A stretch of 64,000 bases of DNA from Diphasiastrum complanatum (GCA_029204225.1 CM055108.1:49180996-49244995); one strand, 5' to 3'; positions 10,056-22,752 are shown, counted from the first letter of the stretch. A program made the numbers and translations. The notes: generated by a model not told the origin, from the sequence alone.

Positions 10056-11914
10056 ATGGATTGGCATTATGAACAAGAGGATGACGATCAATCATATTGT
10101 GATGACGATTGTGACAATAATGTGGAGGAATATTGGGATCAAGGTGATGATTACATCAAAGATTATGACCAAGGTGACGACATCGCTAATAACAATCAGT
10201 ATCAAGACCAGAACGTTGATATGGCTAATGATGATCAGTATTAGGACTACAACGACACTTCTGAACTTGACCATTACTTTGAAGATTTCAACAATGATCA
10301 ACAGAGCGAGGAACAACATGAAGCAGTCATTGAAGATGGCTCTACATATAAAGCAGTTGAACCCTTCGATGATCAAGATGAACTGGACTTCAATGATGGT
10401 GATTATCAAGGTCAAGATCAATTCCAATTTACTACTGAGGATCAGTTTGAAGCGATAATGAGCAACAACAGGTGCACTGTGGAGCAAAAGACCAATATGA
10501 GCCCATGGATCAATTCTATGATTTTGAAGAACTCAAAACACGACGTCACCATGTTGCAGAACAATATTTCGATCATAATGAGGATGATAATGTTGATTAT
10601 GAGATCTATGAAGATGCCTATGAAAGTGAAGAAATTGACAACAATGAAGGGTGTTCTCTCTATGCCACTGCATGTATGACTAGTCCTTCTTTGATGGGAA
10701 CATCATTTGCCGATGCAAATGATTTCAAGGAGGGAAGGAATATTATTGTGGCAAGTGGAGCGACAATTTCCAGTCCCCATGTCAATTTTGTGGGAATTCT
10801 AATGCCATCAACTCAACAACAGTGGGGCAGTATTCATGGAAGATCAAATAATAGTGTAGACCCTACTATCAGCAAAGTGACCGGTGGAACAAAGGAAATA
10901 TTAGGTACACTTTTAACTGCCATACAGGATAGTACCGAACAAACGAAACAAACAGGACAACAATTACAAGAAAGGTCAGAGCAAAGATGGGAAGAAATGT
11001 ACAACAAGATGGCCGCTCGTTTTGACTCTATCTTGCAATCGGCTGGTATTCCACAACAGCCAATTGATATTTGAACTACTAATCATGAATTGTGTACCAC
11101 TGTTGATGTCTATGGAACAACGCTTCTTCTAGTCCAAGGGTAAACTTCCAAGCCAAAGGCAGATATCGATCGAGATGTTTTGAACAAACAAGATGACGAA
11201 TCTTCTGATGAAGTTTTCAAGGAAGAAAACAAAATTCTTAATATCGATCTATCTTCCACGGAGACAAATCAATATCAGCAAAGCACCAATGGACAAGTGG
11301 ATGAAGACCAACTTGAGAATCTAGATCAAGTCTTGTCCGACAGTTGTAATGATTAGGACCAAGGTCAAAATAAGGAGGTATACTATGAACAGAACAAGCT
11401 TCTACAACTGCAGTTAAATTATGGAGTACAATTCAACTGCCGAGAATTATGCTCTACTCCACAAATCAGTGGTTACGACCATATTATTGACAACGATCTA
11501 TATGGAATTATTCCTGAACATGGATCAAGTGAGTGATATAACATTGATGCAAAATTCAAATACCAACACAGTGAAATTGGTATCAACATTGCTTCAATGA
11601 AATCAATAATAAGAGATCCATCTAAAGATCTGAAGCAAATCTGCACCGAGCTACCAATCAATGAATCTAATGTGATATTGATGGAAGGAATTGGTGCAAA
11701 ATCCTTGAATATTCTAGCGTTGGGGGATGTCATCAATTCTATCAACAAGAAAAGCAGGTTACCATGGAAACTGAATTCAAAATCGTCAAATTCCTTGTGT
11801 ACAGATGACCAAAAAGATCCCTTCACTGCATGGGATTTGATGAATCCAAATGTGGGATGCATGGCTCTAATAAATGCTCTAGAGTTAGATATGGATACCA
11901 CTATCCTACATTAA
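10056..11914 (+). pseudogene. Decayed acidic ORF of unknown family, probably element-encoded
   Basis: I do not recognise the product. 10056-10470 (frame 3) reads a strongly acidic Asp/Gln/Tyr/Asn-rich stretch broken by TAG at 10242-10244. Near 10450-10475 the coding sense moves to frame 2, which continues to 11914 with only four stops (about 11072, 11140, 11354, 11534). Frame 2 first gives an acidic block (EDDNVDYEIYEDAYESEE), then a Gln/Glu-rich helical segment (TEQTKQTGQQLQERSEQRWEE), then a more globular part (about 11540-11914). The long shared frame with few stops points to a recently decayed protein of about 600 residues. It lies 5' of a purine tract and a 563-bp LTR, so it is probably part of an LTR element, perhaps a divergent gag. 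A host gene fragment cannot be excluded. Confidence 0.5.
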
Positions 11915-12386
11915 GGAGCAATGCATAAGGCTATAACGCCGGATGCAGGGACAAAAAAAGACGCATCTGGAATTGGATAGCCTATCCAATCAAGGAAGAT
12001 ACTGAGGAAGAAGACTATTGAATGTCATGTTGCTTGGATCCTGTCAACCCATACAGAACTAATGCAACTTGAGGCTTTCTTGTGTTTCATCAATCTCTTC
12101 TTCAGTGATCTTATTAATTCTATGGGATCAGTTGTAGATCAAATGTTCTCTATGAAAAAAACTCGTTGCAACCTTATTCTACAACAATAAGCTAGAAGTT
12201 GAACCTGAGGCAACAAAATTTAAATGGTAGATGGCTACTGACAAAAATAATACAAGAAAAGATGTTTCTTATTCAAGGTGGCCAAATACTTCTCGACTAC
12301 CGCCAAAGGATTCACGAGACATGTCTCTCAACGAAGGACTACATGGTCTTCATTTTTGAGGGCAAAAATGCTTAAAGTAGGGAGAG
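11915..12386 (+). other. 3' end of the decayed element interior
   Basis: Short coding-like stretches without a recognisable domain, then AAAGTAGGGAGAG (about 12374-12386), a purine tract placed directly before the LTR. Confidence 0.45.
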
Positions 12387-12949
12387 TGTCATGTGTTGCA
12401 TGTAATTAGCCCATGAGCTTACTAATGAATTGCCAAATATAGCCATGGAGCTAAATTAGATTAGAACTAGTCAATAGGGCAGTTAATAAAGTGGTTCGAA
12501 CAACCTCACTATAATTGAGAATAGTGGAATTGTAATAATGGTTGTAAGGCCCAATTTAGCTAAATAAGGCCCCAAACTTATAGTAGAGACACAAATGACC
12601 ACTATAAATAGCTGAGGTCATGCTAAATTTGGAGGCTATTGTTCATTTTGTAATTTTGAGTTTTAAGAGATCTTGGAGCTTCTCTTGGAGAGCTTTCTTG
12701 ATTGAGAAAGTGGTTCATGTGCCTAAAATCACATGAGAGCTATGATCATGCTCTAGAATAAGGCCCCTATCTTGTGAATGATCAATAATCATGAATAATG
12801 AAATCTTATTTTGCCTATTTTGGTGAAGGTTTGCTACTTTTAGCTATCTTCTTGATTTTTTACTAGTTTTCTTGATTTCTTGTATTTCCATTATGATTTG
12901 ATGCTAATGAATGGATTAGATATTTGAATGCTAAGATTGGCACATGACA
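12387..12949 (+). repeat. LTR with 9-bp terminal inverted repeat
   Basis: 563 bp beginning TGTCATGTG and ending CACATGACA, perfect inverted repeats with the canonical TG...CA ends. Preceded by a purine tract. CTATAAATAG (about 12602-12611) is a plausible TATA box. No second copy is seen in the window, so it is the 3' LTR of a truncated element or a solo LTR. Confidence 0.8.
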
Positions 12950-13023
12950 ATTACCTCCAAAAATTGAGAAAAACAAGACGCAGCTCCACCTTCCGATTGA
13001 TGCAAATCCTTGCTCTGATACCA
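12950..13023 (-). other. Primer site and leader stub of a minus-strand LTR element
   Basis: GCTCTGATACCA at 13012-13023 is the reverse complement of the tRNA-iMet primer site and lies directly against the minus-strand LTR at 13024-13276. Only about 60 bp of leader remain before the LTR ending at 12949 cuts it off. Confidence 0.8.
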
Positions 13024-13276
13024 CCGTAAGAATCGCCTTATGAAGATTGTTGCAAAACAACCAAAAGAAACCACTTCACCCCCATGCCATGGTGAACGAA
13101 TGCAAGAGAGGAGAGGAGAGGAAAGCTGGCTCAAGAAACTGAACTTCCAATAATTATCTTTACAGGGGAAGCTTGGAATGACGAGGCATAACCAATAACC
13201 ATATACACTAGAGTGACCGGCTATCCATGTCAGGACTTATTCTGAATCCCACATACTATTGGACATGGACGTAACA
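13024..13276 (-). repeat. LTR of the TGTTACGTCC family, minus strand, shortened
   Basis: Reverse complement of the LTR at 15752-16237: it starts (right end) TGTTACGTCCATGTCC and ends (left) GATTCTTAC. It is 253 bp against 486 bp because the middle section is missing. The adjoining primer site shows it is a 5' LTR. Confidence 0.82.
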
Positions 13277-15751
13277 ACATGGCAGTGCCACACGTTCATT
13301 GCCATGCGATTGCCACGAACATTTCCATGCGAGGGTCGACGGGTGAGTTGTGAGATATTCATGAATATGGGAAGTAGTGGTAAAGATTAAATTAAGTTTC
13401 ACTGATTGTTACCAAGTTCCATTTTGTTATGGATTGGATTAGAGGAATAAAGCTTTAATCTTAACTTTATGTCCAAAGATGTTTGTATAAGTTAGCCTAA
13501 TCTTGGTTTGTACACTAAGATCTGATGTAGGTTGTTGGGTAGAAAAAATTTTGTTAATAAGAGTTAGATGGTTGGAAAACTTGTGATGTGGAATTATTCG
13601 CTTCAAAGATTTTCCAGATATGTTATTTACTCATGAGAAATAGAGTCTGGTTGTAGCTGAGTTGCAAGATTCTTAGTGAATTATGTGAGTAAAATATGTG
13701 AATTATGGATATCAACGAGTTGATAGCCTATGTTTATGTATGGGTACATAGTTGGATATGTTGCTTTATGTACATCTTAATCTTGTGGATCTACCTATGT
13801 ACTGAGTTTATATCGTATACTTAAACTAGTCAGAGTGCATAGACATATGAACAAGTAATGTGTGGAACATTTACTTGCAGGTTAATGGTTCTTTTTGTGC
13901 AAAGGATAGTTCATTAACTTAATGATGGTTTGGAAAAATGTGGTGTCATACTAGCTGGCACTTAGACATTTAAGATTTCTGAATCATTTAAAATTGACTT
14001 GAGTAATTGGATTACTCCTGTTTAAAAGTTAATTGGTTGAATAAGTAATGTGAAGAAAATTCACCAGAAACTGTTGATTGTGATTTATATTGCTTATAAG
14101 ACACATGATTAGTGAGTCATCTGGATTCATTTATGAGAGTTGTGTGCATAGAATATAGAGGATTCTTGATATAGAATATTTCTTGATGGAAAAACATCCT
14201 AAGTTATTGACTGTATTCCAGTGGGCTCATATTGGATGACAGAGTCTAATATCGAGGATAGCCACTGAATTCAATTGAAATTCAGCAAAAGTTTGTAATA
14301 TCTAGATGTTGTTCTAGGTGATTGTATAAAATTTATATTGTTAAAGACGGATGTTATAATGGTCTTTAATTACTTGGTTGATTGTAGAATTTGGAACTCG
14401 TAATTTGGTTAAGAATTGGGTTGGAAGAATATTCTTGGAATCCAATAATTTTCTTTGTGGAAAAGATTCAGAATGTTTCTTATATTTCTTGAGTGTATGT
14501 TGTGCATATACTCCATTATCTTTTAATGATTAAGTATGATTTTAAAATCCTGTAAATTATGATTGACGAATCATAAAATTTTAAATGTTATGATTGAGAA
14601 ATCATAAATGGATGCTTAGTGAACATTAGAAGATTATATGGGAATATGATGATTCTTAAGATTGTGAGTAATTCTTGATCAATTGGAAAAGTTAAGGATT
14701 TAGATCTGTTATTTGAACTCTAAATTTCTTTACTTTTGTATATACTTGAGATTGTGTGATCTCACAAGCATGTTCTTTAAGTAATTTGTTTACTTATGAA
14801 GAATCTGCTTATGTTAGTGGACGAAATTCTACTACAGATTGCAGTCAAGGGATGCTTGTGTACTGTTTTAAGCCTAAATCTTCGATTAATTATGAGACGG
14901 ACAAGTCTATCAAGATTGAGGTTGCTATTTTCTTGCATATGTTGCTAGGATTAAGAAAACTTAACTCAAGAGAGTATCTAAGGTACTCAAGACTGAGTTA
15001 AAGTTTTTTTTATATTTTGATGGATCTCCTAGAGATTTTGGTGGGATGAGTTTTTGTACCTTAGTTTCTAAAAAAATTCTAAGTGTATTTGTACCAAGAA
15101 GCATTTATGACTGGTCTGCAAGAAATTGTGGATAGTAGTGGACTATAATTATTTGGATCTTTAACTTTTGAGCATTGATTAGCAATGGATGGTGGCGTTT
15201 CACTCAAAGATTCACGTAAATTGAGGTTACATAAAAGTGATGTTACTAGATTGGAGAGAATCGGGCCCAATAGAAAAATTTATCTCTTAGCGTACAAATA
15301 AAGGTCGATATAGTACTTCAGTACAGAGATATATAATTTGAGAATTATTCCATCTCTAAGTACTTATTTGATATTGAAGTCAGGCTAAAGATTGATTTCC
15401 AGGGTAAAAGTGAAAGTTAAATGATTGATTTATTAGCTTTTGAAATTTCTTCATGTTTGGCTGACTGCTCATCCTGTGTATCATGTAAATTTAGACTATA
15501 TGATGCTGACAACTAAATGTATTGAAGTTCTTACCCATTTAGAAGACTTATCACTCAATGTACCTTTGGACCCTGAAAGAGTACTCAGAATCAAAGATAA
15601 ACAATTGAGAAATCATTCTATCTCTGAGTGCTTGCTTAGGTTAGTTGGTCAAATTGAGGATAATGATTCATGGGAAAGAGTTCAAAGCATACAAATTGGA
15701 TCTTCCCTAGTTACTCGTTCTGGTGACAAAACTGATTTAAGGGGGGAAGAA
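13277..15751 (+). pseudogene. Heavily decayed Ty3/gypsy interior
   Basis: Very AT-rich with scattered short ORFs. The only recognisable coding piece is the 3' end (about 15440-15751): VPLDPERVLRIKDKQLRNHSI followed by an acidic ECLLRLVGQIEDNDSWE. This resembles the integrase C-terminus/chromodomain-like tail of plant Ty3/gypsy polyproteins (usual pattern RVLDRR...EYLVKW...ATWE). GGGGGGAAGAA just before the LTR at 15752 is the purine tract. No protease, RT or integrase catalytic motif remains visible. Part of the interior (about 14510-14850) recurs at 43940-44245. Confidence 0.6.
14510..14850 (+). repeat. Diverged repeat, copy 1 (partner at 43940-44245)
   Basis: Shares the order of several blocks with 43940-44245 on the same strand: GATTAAGTATG-like start, TGATTGACGAATCATAA, AAATCATAAATGGATGCTTA, GAGTAATTC, GATCTCACAAGCATG and a tail near CTACTACAGATTG. 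Probably interior sequence of the same decayed element family. Confidence 0.55.
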
Positions 15752-16237
15752 TGTTACGTCCATGTCTAGTATGTGGGATTCGGAATAAGTCCTGACATGG
15801 ATAGCCGGTCACTCTAGTGCATCTGGTTATTGGTTATGCCTTGTCATTCCGAGTTTGGCTTGTAAAGATAATTAATAATCATATGAGGGCCCAGACCTAT
15901 AATTGGACATAGGAGCACTTGCATGGTGTCTGACTGCTATAATACAAGAATAGGAGGTCAATAGCTTATTATAGGCTGCATGGGGATCCTAAGGGGAATA
16001 TTCTCTCTTTGGAGAGAGAATACATTCCATGGCAACTCGCATATCTACCTATTGGAAATTCAGTTTCTTGAGCCAAGTTTTCTCTCCTCTCTTGCATTCA
16101 TTCACCATGGCATGGGGGTGAAGTGGTTAGGGTATTGACTAGCCATTTTCTGTTGGTTGGGTGGTTTTGCTCCACGGGTGTCCTTTTGGTTGTTTTGCAA
16201 CAAGATCTAGTCCGATCTTCATAAGGTGATTCTTACA
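15752..16237 (+). repeat. 3' LTR of the TGTTACGTCC family
   Basis: 486 bp from TGTTACGTCCATG to GATTCTTACA, following a GGGGGGAAGAA purine tract. Related copies lie at 13024-13276 and about 20230-20386, both in the opposite orientation. Confidence 0.82.
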
Positions 16238-16344
16238 CACGCTGTATAAAATTTCCATCACCGGCCCTTCCTTCGACCAGTTTTGTGAAGAGGAGGGGGG
16301 AGAGGCATTTTTTGAATTTTGAATGTTCATGACAGTGCCGTGCA

Positions 16345-16590
16345 AAATTGGAGATTTGCCACGCATGGAAAATCTTTAGAGAACTTTTACATAACGTATT
16401 GCCACGTGTGAAAAAAATGAGAATTTTTTTTTGCTTTGGCATGGCAATGCGAAGCATAAATTTTGGAACAAAAATGGCAAATCTCTAGAGAATTTTTACA
16501 TAAAGTATTGCCACGTGTGGCAAATCTCCAGAATTTTTTTTTTTTTGCTTTGGCATGACATTGCCATGCAAAAATTTTGGAACCAAAAAA
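16345..16590. repeat. About 2.5 copies of a 109-bp repeat containing a G-box
   Basis: Two good copies start at ATTGCCACGTGTG (about 16398 and 16507), with a degenerate partial copy before them. Each holds CACGTG, a T-tract and CTTTGGCATG(G/A)CAATGC-like palindromic sequence, ending AAATTTTGGAAC. Confidence 0.7.
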
Positions 16591-16657
16591 AAAACCCGTG
16601 AAATGAAAAAATTGGGAGTCCCCGACTCTATTTGGAGATCGATTTGGGATTTTTGAG

Positions 16658-17279
<622 letters not shown>

Positions 17280-17299
17280 AATAAAAAAAAACATCATTA

Positions 17300-17729
17300 A
17301 TTATAGTTTTCTTAGTCATCGCTCACTTCCCCCTCATCATCGTTCGAAGCCGAATCTTGTCCTTTGTCTTCGCCTTTGTCCCCTTCATCTTCATCCCCTT
17401 CTTCTCCTTGGTTTTCTCCCGTACTTTCTTCCACAAACAGATGCCCTCTACATATTGCTCATATTGAGGAGTTGAGAGATTGTGGTTGTTTGTGTTGATT
17501 GCTTGGACCTCATTACTAGTGTGAGTTCATAGTTGAGTGCTTCAAATTACTTGGAGAGGATGTTTACTTGCTTTTGTTGAGAGGATTGATGGGTGAGAGT
17601 GATTTCATGGTGAGGGTTGGTTGGTTGGTTGTAGTCCATTGTCATACTAGTAGGCTTATATCTTGAATGAGTGGGATGGATTGCTTGAGGGCTTGGTGTG
17701 AGTGATGAGTTGCTGATTTTTTTAGCCAT
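17300..17729 (-). pseudogene. Possible minus-strand coding remnant with acidic tail
   Basis: On the minus strand an ORF starts at 17729 (MAKKISNSSLTPSPQ) and stops at 17547. Further on, another frame reads QYEQYVEGICLWKK and then an acidic Gly/Glu/Asp/Lys-rich tail ending about 17314. The pattern, a Ser/Pro-rich N-terminus followed by an acidic C-terminus, is suggestive of a decayed small gene or transposase remnant. I cannot assign a family, and low-complexity chance reading is possible. Confidence 0.25.
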
Positions 17730-17740
17730 TGTATTTTTTT

Positions 17741-19130
17741 GGCATGTTTTTTTTTTTTTACAGATTTTCAGTTCAGTTTCCTCGCAAGTGAACCGTTAAC
17801 ATTTCAATCGCACCAATCATATTCTAGAAACTTTAATTTCCTTTATTTTCTCTTTTTACTCCAATTCGATCGGATACGCGTAAAGTGGGGAAAACTGCAT
17901 CAACATTACTGGCTCTGATTTTTGCTACAAGGTTCATGACTAGAGTTTCCACGCAACGACTACCTAATGGCACATTGAGGTAAGACTCACACTTTTCACA
18001 ATCAGTTTATCTTCATGATGCCATTTTTCCGTACGCTGTCTTCTTTCAATTGGAATAGAGTGTGGTATGTAGCCATAAACAGTTTTGATTTGAAGAAGGA
18101 TTTCTGAAGTATTTTTGTTGATTTTGAGTTTTAAGAATTGATCGTACTTTCTTAAAACGATAAAACCATCATTGTTGGGTGTGTATTATGTTTGAGTCCA
18201 TCGTTCCTAGGGTGATTGAATCGTACATTCACATTCCCTTAACCGAATAATTAGTTTTGATATCAATACTGAAGCATTTGGCACTATCACGAGTTCAAAA
18301 ATTGGGTTGAGATTATAGCTAGGCTGTGAGTATATATGAGTGATTTACCTATTTGTTGTTGTTTTCAATGTATGAAACTGGAAAAAATTTGGGCCATGTG
18401 TTTTTAATGTCGCATTGGAGTACATGTGTTAGGGAAGAGTAAGAAAAAGATTTTTTCACAATTTGATGTTTTACTAAGTCGTCCGGTTACTAAAATGACT
18501 ATACAGAATCGTCAAGTTGTGAAATGTTTTTTCGGGTTTTGTCAATTATGAAACGTATCAACTGAACCCGACCTCTGTGAAACACCAGAGCGGGTCGTCC
18601 ACCATCCGCGGTTGAAATACACCACCTTGGTTAAGCGTCACACTAGTCACACCCGCCATCGGTATTGTCTAGCGAAATACCTAGACCCGACGATCGGCAA
18701 AAATACCACCGCTATCAAGCAAAGCGGTGTGTATAACTTGCACCCACGAGCACATCATAGGCAATAAATTGGTTTCAAGCCCATGTAAGATTTTTACTAC
18801 TGTAAGCCGAATTCAATGGGGAAAGAGACATTAGTAAGATCCTAACGCGAATTAGCGATCAGAAGTTTTACGGAACTATAACCCTAGAAAACTAGTGAAT
18901 CATTGCACCAAATGTGACAGCACCCCCTCCTTGCAACCGTATCTCTGAGAGCCTGGAAACTCTCATCGGTTGGGGAGCACGGGGCAATAGAGAAGGCCAT
19001 CAGGGTTGGAAGTGGCAAATCCTCTATTGCTCATGTAGGGCCGAACCGCCATTAGAGGGGGCCCCTTGACCTTTTTAGGACGTTTTGGCTGGACCAACCC
19101 CCCGTCAAAATAGGCCCTAACAACAAGAGA
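17741..19130. other. Spacer without recognisable genes
   Basis: No ORF, LTR end or RNA gene that I can support. The part from 18560 to 19100 is more GC-rich than its surroundings and may be an old element remnant. Confidence 0.5.
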
Positions 19131-19135
19131 GAAGA

Positions 19136-19809
19136 CACAACTTGAAAGGTATGAAGCAAATTATGCTCTCGTATCTAGCATTATTCAAAGCAAAGAACCT
19201 TCGACTTATGTTGAAGCGAAGGATGATGACATTTGGGTCAAGGCCATGGAAGAGGAGACTGAGTCAATTGCTAAGCATAGCACATGGGATTTAGTGGAAC
19301 CACCAGTTGGCAAGAAACCCATTGGTTGTAAATGGGTATACAGGACTAAGTACCATGCAGATGGAAGTATAGCAAAGCACAAAGCTAGATTGGTGATAAA
19401 AAGGTATGCACAAAGTAAAGGGATCGACTATGAGGAGACCTTTGCGCCAATATGTAAGTGGAATACTCTACGCCTACTTGTTGTATTAGCTTCACATTTT
19501 GGTTGGCCTTTGCATCAGATGGATGTGAAATCTGCTTTTGTAAATGGTGAGTTAGAAGAAGAGGTGTTCATGGATCAACCCGAAGGCTTTGTAGCGAAAG
19601 GACAGGAAAATAAAGTATGTCGCTTGAAGAAAGCACTTTATGGTCTCAAACATACTAAGCACATAGAAAGTGAAATTGTATTACATTGCATGACTGAAGA
19701 TCTGCTATCAGACATAATTATGAAGCCCTTAAATGTTGATAAGTTTGAGTTTTTTTTAGAGAAAAGCTCTTTGTACATAAATAAACTAGGACTTAATGGA
19801 GAGTGCTAG
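19136..19809 (+). pseudogene. Copia fragment: RT N-half fused in frame to RNase H C-terminus
   Basis: The frame opens around 19136 (LERYEANYALVSSI) and reads the start of a copia RT: WVKAMEEETESIAKHSTWDLVEPP, GCKWVYRTKYHADG, KARLVIKRYAQ, YEETFAP, HQMDVKSAFVNGEL, VCRLKKALYGLK. Directly after YGLK the sequence continues as the far end of RNase H (TKHIESEIVLHCMTEDLLSDIIMKPL). The YVDD catalytic region and most of RNase H are missing, yet the frame is kept across the join. It stops at 19809. No LTR is seen next to it. Not functional as an RT. Confidence 0.88.
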
Positions 19810-20229
19810 ATATATAAGTCCTGTTATTTGACCCTGCACATGAATTTCTGGTTTTAATAGTTTTTTATTTTATTTCATTTATGTAGTGTGCATGGGTGCC
19901 AAGTTTCAGGCACATACAGTTATGGAATCGGAACATGTGTCCTGTAACATGGTCTGTTTTGCCATGCAGTGGAACCTTCAAAGTTGTGAATGTTCTATAT
20001 GTAGTTTTCTCTATTTGAATATACAGTTCATACCAAAGATGAGAGGCTTATGACAACTGAATACTGGAATTTGAAAGTGGAGTAGGGTGAGTTTTTGTAG
20101 GTATATATAGATCCATGGAGCATAGGAATATTTCTTCCAGAACCTTAATCTTTTACTAACTCATATTCAATAGCTATGGATATTCCTCTACATGCATAAA
20201 GCCGTCAATCACAATGCACTTCTCCACAT
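19810..20229. other. Spacer, nothing recognisable
   Basis: AT-rich, possibly the untranslated 3' end of the preceding copia fragment. No LTR boundary is identified. Confidence 0.4.
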
Positions 20230-20386
20230 GTCCTAATTGGAGTGGTTGGGCCTTCTCAAGGCTATTAATTACATTTTTGGCCTAGTTTGGAATGTTGAGA
20301 CATAACTATGAAACTCGTAGACTAGAGTGCCGAATATCCACTTCAAGGATTATTCCAAATTCTTTGAACCAGACATGGACGTAACA
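20230..20386 (-). repeat. LTR fragment of the TGTTACGTCC family, minus strand
   Basis: Read from 20386 leftward it begins TGTTACGTCCATGTC, keeps GGAATAA and CACTCTAGT blocks in the same order as 15752-16237, and continues to a TAATTAATA...GGGCC segment. Diverged and truncated. Confidence 0.65.
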
Positions 20387-21300
20387 CATATGGTTTAGGC
20401 ACATCTGATACCAAATACACATTATTTTGACCAACGCAACCCAAGATGGCTATTTGTGATACAATCCAAGCCAAAAAAAAAAAAGAGAATCTTCAAGAGA
20501 TTGGAAATTTTGCATTACAAGACTCAACAACAATTGATGAAATGAAGACGAGGAGCAAGAGAAACTCACGAACATGGGAATGAAGGTGATATAAAAGAGA
20601 GGAAAGAGAAAGTGAGCGAATTAATGGGGAAGAAGGCATCAAAGCATTGCCATCATCAACGATCATCCAACAAGGTTAGACCATTTAGTGAAAGTTAATA
20701 AATAATCAGATTAATAAACGAGTTATAGAAAACCAAAGCAAAGCTAAAGGATGAAGACACATCTATGTCCAATTCCCTTTTTGAGATTTAGACAAGAACT
20801 TAGGTTCAGTCTAGGATCGGTTGAAGAAGGGTGACAAGATGTCAATAACGATCTAAATAAAACAGTGTGTGGATATAAAACTTGACAGATTTGTTAACAA
20901 ACATTGGTAGATTCATCTATACACATATTTACAATTTTTATATGCATCTAATTTTTTGTTCATGGCATTAGAGAATTTTTTTGGTTGAGCTAAACTTAGC
21001 ATTTTTAGGCCCAAATTAAAGCAATTTTGAGAACAATTGTATCAAGGCATATAAAATATTATGAAATGCATTGATATTTGCTTCACATAATTGAATGTCC
21101 TCAAGAATATCCAAAATTGCTTAATTGGCCCTTACTACTCACAAAATTGCAAATGACTTCATGCTTCAAGTAATTAGGTGGTAGTAGTCAAACATTGTCT
21201 AGAAACAAAACATGATTGCTTTGTTCACATAGAATTGTCTAGTTGTTTATAAGAATGTTTTATGAAGTCATTTTTTTATACTATGGAATGGGTTGGGCCC
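20387..21300. other. Spacer, nothing recognisable
   Basis: AT-rich sequence without supported ORFs, element ends or RNA genes. Confidence 0.5.
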
Positions 21301-22752
21301 AAATCCATTAATGGGTATGCCTGGGCATTTGGCCCTAGCTCGCTACCAATGCAACATGTGGCATGGGCAGAGGCCGCAAATGCCCGACGACGATTTTAAT
21401 TTTTTTTTCTTTGAGCAGACGAAATGCCCACGTGGGCACCAAAATCTTTCATGAGCATGCACCATTGTTGACGTGGGCACAAACAAGAAATGAAATTTCA
21501 AAAAACGCGTGGCTGTGATGAAGCCGGTGCCAAAATGGGCAGTGCCTCCAAGAAGATGCAATGGGTCTCCAAGAAGATGCAATAACTTATTCATAAAAGG
21601 CTTGCATTGCCTTGCTAATGCAAGAAGGCCAAAAATTAGACAAAATATTGTTGTTAACAACAAAAAAAATAGGTTGTCAAAGTTGGCAACGGGTCTTTCT
21701 TTTGAAACTCCGCTTTCCCTCCCTCTTTAGGGCGGTCCTTAATTTTCATGTCCATCAAGCCTCGCTCCCAGGCCCAGCTGCCCTACACGTAGGGGCCAGC
21801 CCTTATCTCGTTTGCGCGGGCTTTTCCTCTCTTCGTCGTTTATCGTCGAAGTGGATCGTCGGCTACGGCGGAACATGGCTTTCATCGACAACGCTCATTG
21901 CGTGCTATTCATATCATAACTCTGATGTGTTACTGTTGATTAGAGCAATTCCAGATCTTTCTGTTGATATCCGAAATACGCTTTTTATAGCGGCCTTTTC
22001 CTTATTTTTGTTCGGTTTCCTTGTACATTGATATGAAGGTTGATGTTGTGCGCTGTTGAATTCTTGGATGCTAATATATCTGAAATGAGCTTGGATATGT
22101 GCTATGATATTGAGCCGTGCATGTTTTGAACATGACAGTGAGTCTTCATTATGGCACTCACAACGGATTTGGATCAATATTTGAACGGATTTGGTTCAGG
22201 CAAGAACCTTAGCAGATAAATTTGAACGATATTTTCTATAACCTGACGATGAATCTTCATTGATGCGGTAATGTGAGAAGAGCCAAAAAAAGTTGAAATG
22301 AATCTTCATTGTTGCACTTTTGAACAGATTTGGAACGGTATTATTTAAAATGATGGGATAGTTTCTGATTTGTGAAGGCAAGAAGCTTAGGAGGGGAATT
22401 TGAATAATATTATTCATAAAACCTGACAGTGACAACAGATGATTGCACTGGTGAATAGATTTGTATCAGGTCATCCAAAATGATGGAATAGTTTCTGAAC
22501 GCTTCAAGTTTGCAGGGGAATTTAGATAGTATTTTTGTCATATTCCAAATTCATATCATTACTATGTTTTTATGTCTACTATCGAGTTATTGGAGAGATA
22601 TATGAATGAGTTTCGAATTGATGGCTCAAGCTTTACACACGGAGCAAACGGTTCTTGATAGTCGTTGCTTCTAGTGGAGTATGCTACAATGTTTGCAGCA
22701 ATAATCGGTGCTACTCAGAAGTCGTGGAATGCTGGTAGTATTGTGGCTGATC
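21301..22752 (+). promoter_or_regulatory. Probable promoter and 5' UTR region of the QWRF gene
   Basis: Sequence upstream of the QWRF start. 21700-21900 is noticeably more GC-rich than the flanks and could hold the transcription start. TTTGCAG at about 22692-22697 is a plausible splice acceptor for a 5' UTR intron. TAA at 22702-22704 is in frame just upstream of the QWRF ORF, so translation must start after it. No TATA box can be assigned with confidence. Confidence 0.4.
22185..22545 (+). repeat. Degenerate repeats upstream of the QWRF gene
   Basis: Three loosely similar segments: around 22193-22240 (GCAAGAACCTTAGCAG...TTTGAACGATATT), 22350-22412 (GATGGGATAGTTTCTGA...GGGGAATTTGAATAATATT) and 22480-22535 (GATGGAATAGTTTCTGA...GGGGAATTTAGATAGTATT). 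CTTCATT and GATTTG motifs recur between them. Likely an old tandem array in the 5' UTR or its intron. Confidence 0.5.

Noticed and set aside
22708-22752. QWRF protein with an N-terminal signal peptide
   Set aside because: The hydrophobic stretch appears only when translation starts at GTG 22708 or ATG 22729. ATG 22753 has a better context and gives a family-like N-terminus; these proteins act at cytoplasmic microtubules.
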